Source: Acidobacteriota bacterium (GTDB lineage Bacteria > Acidobacteriota > Blastocatellia > Pyrinomonadales > Pyrinomonadaceae). Taken from it: 64,000 bases of DNA. The translations under genes were made by a program, and so were the position numbers. The stretch covers positions 1 to 64,000 of the forward strand of contig JAOAPY010000036.1 in NCBI GenBank assembly GCA_025463135.1. The letters run 5' to 3'. Under the pieces are notes generated by a model. That model was not told the DNA's origin. It was given only the letters and a program-made list of their open reading frames with translations, and made no database searches. Shown in pieces: positions 63,621 through 64,000 of this stretch. The first letter of the stretch is position 1. Each line of letters begins with the position of its first letter.

Positions 63621-64000
63621 TCAGCCGTTCATCTCTTCCAATAGTGGAAAGACGTTCCAAAAGAGAAGGCTGATGTCGGACGGCGAGATGGAAAAAGATG
63701 GGCTGTGAATGAGTTGATTGAAGGATGTTACCGAGAGGATGCCATTAGGTTTTCCGAGTTCAGTCATGGCACCGTGAAGCAGCTTCACCTTTGCCTTATC
63801 GGCGCCGTTGTGGGTTCGATGTTTGGTGATGTCGCGGAGAACATCTACAAGTTTTTTGTCTGAGCCATCAGATTTTTGTGCGGAAGGCCCCCCGGACTTC
63901 TTGTGGTCGCTGCAATATGCCTTCGCCGACAATTCAAAAATGCTTCTCAACAAGAAGCAAAAAGCATGAGGATACTCTTCGTGCCTGAGGCTCTTGATCT
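63621..64000 (-). CDS. Partial gene: helical C-terminal domain, runs off the window
   Basis: The frame stays open to the last base of the window and ends at 63621, giving about 126 residues of the C-terminus. It reads KSLRHEEYPHAFCFLLRSIF, ELSAKAYCSDHKKSG, then LVDVLRDITKHRTHNGADKA and SVTSFNQLIHSPSFSISPSD. The LLRSIFELSAKAY pattern is like helical C-terminal domains of ParB-like or defence-associated proteins, but this is only an impression. It lies directly upstream of the methyltransferase. The N-terminal part is needed to name it. Confidence 0.6.
   Translation of the reverse strand, partial: IKSLRHEEYPHAFCFLLRSIFELSAKAYCSDHKKSGGPSAQKSDGSDKKLVDVLRDITKHRTHNGADKAKVKLLHGAMTELGKPNGILSVTSFNQLIHSPSFSISPSDISLLFWNVFPLLEEMNG

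Overview
The window looks like chromosome of an Acidobacteriota bacterium, most likely of the Blastocatellia. This is inferred from the mix of families: HEAT-repeat/AMIN-like envelope proteins, a very large tail-fibre-like secreted protein with an S74 domain, a fused aroDE, the long form of PurC, DUF2203, LVIVD and DUF305 proteins, and many short intergenic palindromes. No rRNA or marker tree was available. Most of the window is ordinary housekeeping DNA; the right end is the start of an integrated element.

Layout. 1-1700: hairpin-rich non-coding DNA, an eroded esterase remnant and a two-TM protein with a PLD-like domain. 1860-4180: groES-groEL (minus strand) with a sigma70-type promoter, a CIRCE operator and a terminator. 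4389-6320: a Fis-type HTH protein, purC and a DinB-like protein. 6528-9137: secreted M1 aminopeptidase. 9463-18606: an OmpR-type regulator, then three tightly linked genes, here called A, B and C. A is AMIN-like/TM/HEAT, B is AMIN-like/TM, and C is TubC_N-like/HEAT/about 850-residue coiled coil/HEAT; a terminator follows. A and B share their outer domain, while A and C share their inner domain. 18748-23031: a 1427-residue surface fibre with a C-terminal S74 chaperone. 23139-31160: uvrB, a FAD-linked oxidase, aroC and polA, separated by three large nested inverted repeats. 31286-40304: a PAS histidine kinase, hemL, hicBA, an NFACT/RqcH-like protein, an RDD protein, DUF2203, a NYN nuclease and a lipoprotein. 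40440-48392: a zinc-ribbon protein, rlmB, another zinc-ribbon membrane protein, aroDE, a ThiF/MoeB enzyme, a secreted propeller and a small secreted peptide. 48648-54276: a CheB-CheR-PAS hybrid kinase overlapping its LuxR-type regulator, then a Crp-family regulator. 54619-60089: a B12-binding radical SAM protein, a lipocalin-like secreted protein, an LVIVD propeller and a DUF305 protein.

From about 60304 to the window end is the left end of an integrative element. It starts with the 3' half of a tRNA (anticodon loop CAC, Val) that has lost its 5' half. Next come a tyrosine recombinase, a DUF5678-like gene, a frameshifted retropepsin-like gene, a D12-class adenine methyltransferase and a truncated gene running off the window.

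The best candidate for an undescribed system is the A-B-C cassette at 10396-18453. Domain sharing and predicted topology suggest a trans-envelope scaffold that links a periplasmic AMIN-like layer to a long cytoplasmic coiled coil. Homology statements come from reading and aligning the translated sequences by eye; no database search was run.
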